From: Campylobacteraceae bacterium
GTDB taxonomy: Bacteria > Campylobacterota > Campylobacteria > Campylobacterales > Sulfurovaceae
Assembly: GCA_027081065.1 (NCBI GenBank)
Contig: JALWLW010000093.1
Location: 1-12,940, forward strand
Length of the DNA: 12,940 nt
Direction of reading: 5' to 3'
How positions within the stretch are numbered: position 1 is the stretch's first letter; each line of letters begins with the position of its first letter. The translations under genes and the position numbers were made by a program. Below are positions 12,131-12,940 of this stretch, in pieces. Under the pieces are notes generated by a model. That model saw only the letters and a list, made by a program, of their open reading frames with translations. It did not search any database and was not told the DNA's origin.

Positions 12131-12940
12131 ATCATTGTCATAGCGATCATCATCGTCATTACGATCATTGTCATTATTTTTATTAAGCGTTCTGAGCCAA
12201 TTACCCATTAATCTTATCTCTTCAGTGGTATATCCATGGGCTTGAGCTCTCATAATTGGTTCATCATCAAAAATCTCATCAAGCAAATCATTTTCTCCAG
12301 CGATACTGTCCCATCTATTGACTGAAACACCATTGGTTCCATGACATTGGGCACATTGTGAACCCAATAATCTTCCAGCATCAGCTTTATAACTGTTAGC
12401 TAGTATAGGAGTAGGTGTTATTTGACTTGGGTAATTATTTATATCATCATGGTCATCATCATCTTTATCTTTAATTTCGTCATTGTCATCATCATCATCG
12501 TAGTCATTATCTATACCATCACCATCATAATCATTTTTATAATCATCATCATCCTTATCAAGAATACCATCACCATCATCATCGTCATCATGAATATTAG
12601 TAAGACCATCATTGTCATCATCTTCATAGATATTAGGAATATTATCTTTATCTTTGTCTAAAGGATCAAAAGTAAAAGCTGTAATGGTTACTGTTTTTTC
12701 ACTAGTTGTAATGGTGAGAGGTGTTTGTACTCCTGTACCTGTTAAGGGAAGAGGAATATTTCCTAAATTTGTATCTGAAGAGAGTTTAAAGTAACTTGAT
12801 ATAGTACTACCATTGTCCCATAAAATGGGAGTAACAATATGTCTTCTTGGGTCAACATCATCTTCATTGGTAGTCATAATAAGTTTACAATCTACATCAG
12901 CAGGTATTTGTATGTTAAAAGGGTGTTCTGTTGTACCATT
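12128..12940 (-). CDS. c-type cytochrome with Asp-rich thrombospondin-3-like repeats, partial
   Basis: The frame stays open to the window edge, so the N-terminus is missing; an internal ATG at 12877 is not a credible start. The visible 270 residues comprise a beta-rich segment (IVTPILWDNGSTISSYFKL), an Asp-rich region of calcium-binding TSP3-like repeats (12437-12667: DNDGL, DGDGIL, DGDGI and similar), then a class I cytochrome domain. That domain has C-A-Q-C-H (haem site at about 12341-12355), GTNGVS, a possible Met ligand in EPIMRAQAHGYTTEEI, and GNWLRTL. The tail is again acidic. Its position 9 bases before fccB, with a stop overlapping the fccB ribosome site, makes it the probable haem subunit or electron acceptor of the sulfide dehydrogenase. 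The repeats are not part of a normal FccA. Confidence 0.82.
   Translation of the reverse strand, partial: NGTTEHPFNIQIPADVDCKLIMTTNEDDVDPRRHIVTPILWDNGSTISSYFKLSSDTNLGNIPLPLTGTGVQTPLTITTSEKTVTITAFTFDPLDKDKDNIPNIYEDDDNDGLTNIHDDDDDGDGILDKDDDDYKNDYDGDGIDNDYDDDDDNDEIKDKDDDDHDDINNYPSQITPTPILANSYKADAGRLLGSQCAQCHGTNGVSVNRWDSIAGENDLLDEIFDDEPIMRAQAHGYTTEEIRLMGNWLRTLNKNNDNDRNDDDDRYDND
12437..12667 (-). repeat. GAT-rich codon repeat encoding TSP3-like calcium-binding units
   Basis: On the minus strand, runs of GAT/GAC codons are interrupted by Gly, Asn, Ile/Leu and Lys codons in D-x-D-x-D-G-[I/L] units, repeated about five times (for example DDDNDGL, DDDGDGIL, DYDGDGI, DDDDNDEI). On the plus strand it looks like an ATC microsatellite. 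The unit pattern is that of thrombospondin type 3 calcium-binding repeats, so this is a protein-level repeat rather than a DNA element. Confidence 0.7.

Noticed and set aside
11922..12131. Plus-strand open frame opposite the start of fccB
   Set aside because: Antisense to the Tat signal and FAD-binding motif of a clear gene; no ribosome site or family resemblance.
12437..12620. Regular ATC-type repeats resembling a CRISPR or tandem DNA repeat array
   Set aside because: There is no constant repeat/spacer structure. The period is 3 bases and in frame with Asp codons, so it is a protein-level repeat.
12422..12661. Plus-strand open frame rich in Ile and Val
   Set aside because: It is the antisense reading of the GAT-repeat region. 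ATC/ATT codons on the opposite strand of poly-Asp give a spurious hydrophobic protein with no ribosome site.

Overview
The window is AT-rich, gene-dense bacterial DNA. The content points to a Campylobacterota (epsilonproteobacterial) sulfur oxidiser of the Sulfurimonas/Sulfurovum type: compact two-component systems, several small c-type cytochromes, a flavocytochrome c sulfide dehydrogenase, many TTG/GTG starts, and promoters with a good TATAAT but no clear -35. The genus is an inference from gene content and codon use, not from a marker gene.

Layout. (1) Positions 1-3273, plus strand: the end of a probable Spy/CpxP-like protein, an OmpR-type response regulator, its histidine kinase, a small monohaem cytochrome c and an outer-membrane phospholipase A (PldA). 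The first four are nearly contiguous or overlapping. (2) 3270-4478: a haem-binding-domain cytochrome on the minus strand, then a YtfJ-family thioredoxin-fold protein and a 36-residue lipoprotein on the plus strand. (3) 4489-7181, minus strand, transcribed right to left: TlpA-like thioredoxin, DUF4266 lipoprotein, DUF3570 outer-membrane barrel, ApbE flavin transferase. The first three overlap. (4) 7237-10138, plus strand: a porin-like barrel, a short PstS-like periplasmic binding protein and a histidine kinase, coupled by 1-nt or few-nt junctions. An OmpR-type regulator converges on the kinase and overlaps its 3' end. (5) 10865-12940, minus strand: a Tat-exported FCSD flavoprotein, preceded by a c-type cytochrome carrying Asp-rich thrombospondin-3-like repeats. 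The cytochrome is cut by the window edge.

The most interesting unit is region 3. The DUF3570 barrel carries three copies of D-x-x-S-G-A-[T/S], the signature that ApbE enzymes use to attach FMN to Ser/Thr, and an ApbE is the last gene of the same operon. Together with the thioredoxin and a lipoprotein ending in GGGGCGCN, this suggests a covalently flavinylated outer-membrane redox system. The ApbE is itself atypical: it has no signal peptide and has Gly where the usual metal-ligand Asp stands. Region 4 looks like a porin, solute-binding protein and two-component sensory module. Region 5 is a periplasmic sulfide-oxidising flavocytochrome with an unusual, probably calcium-binding, cytochrome partner.
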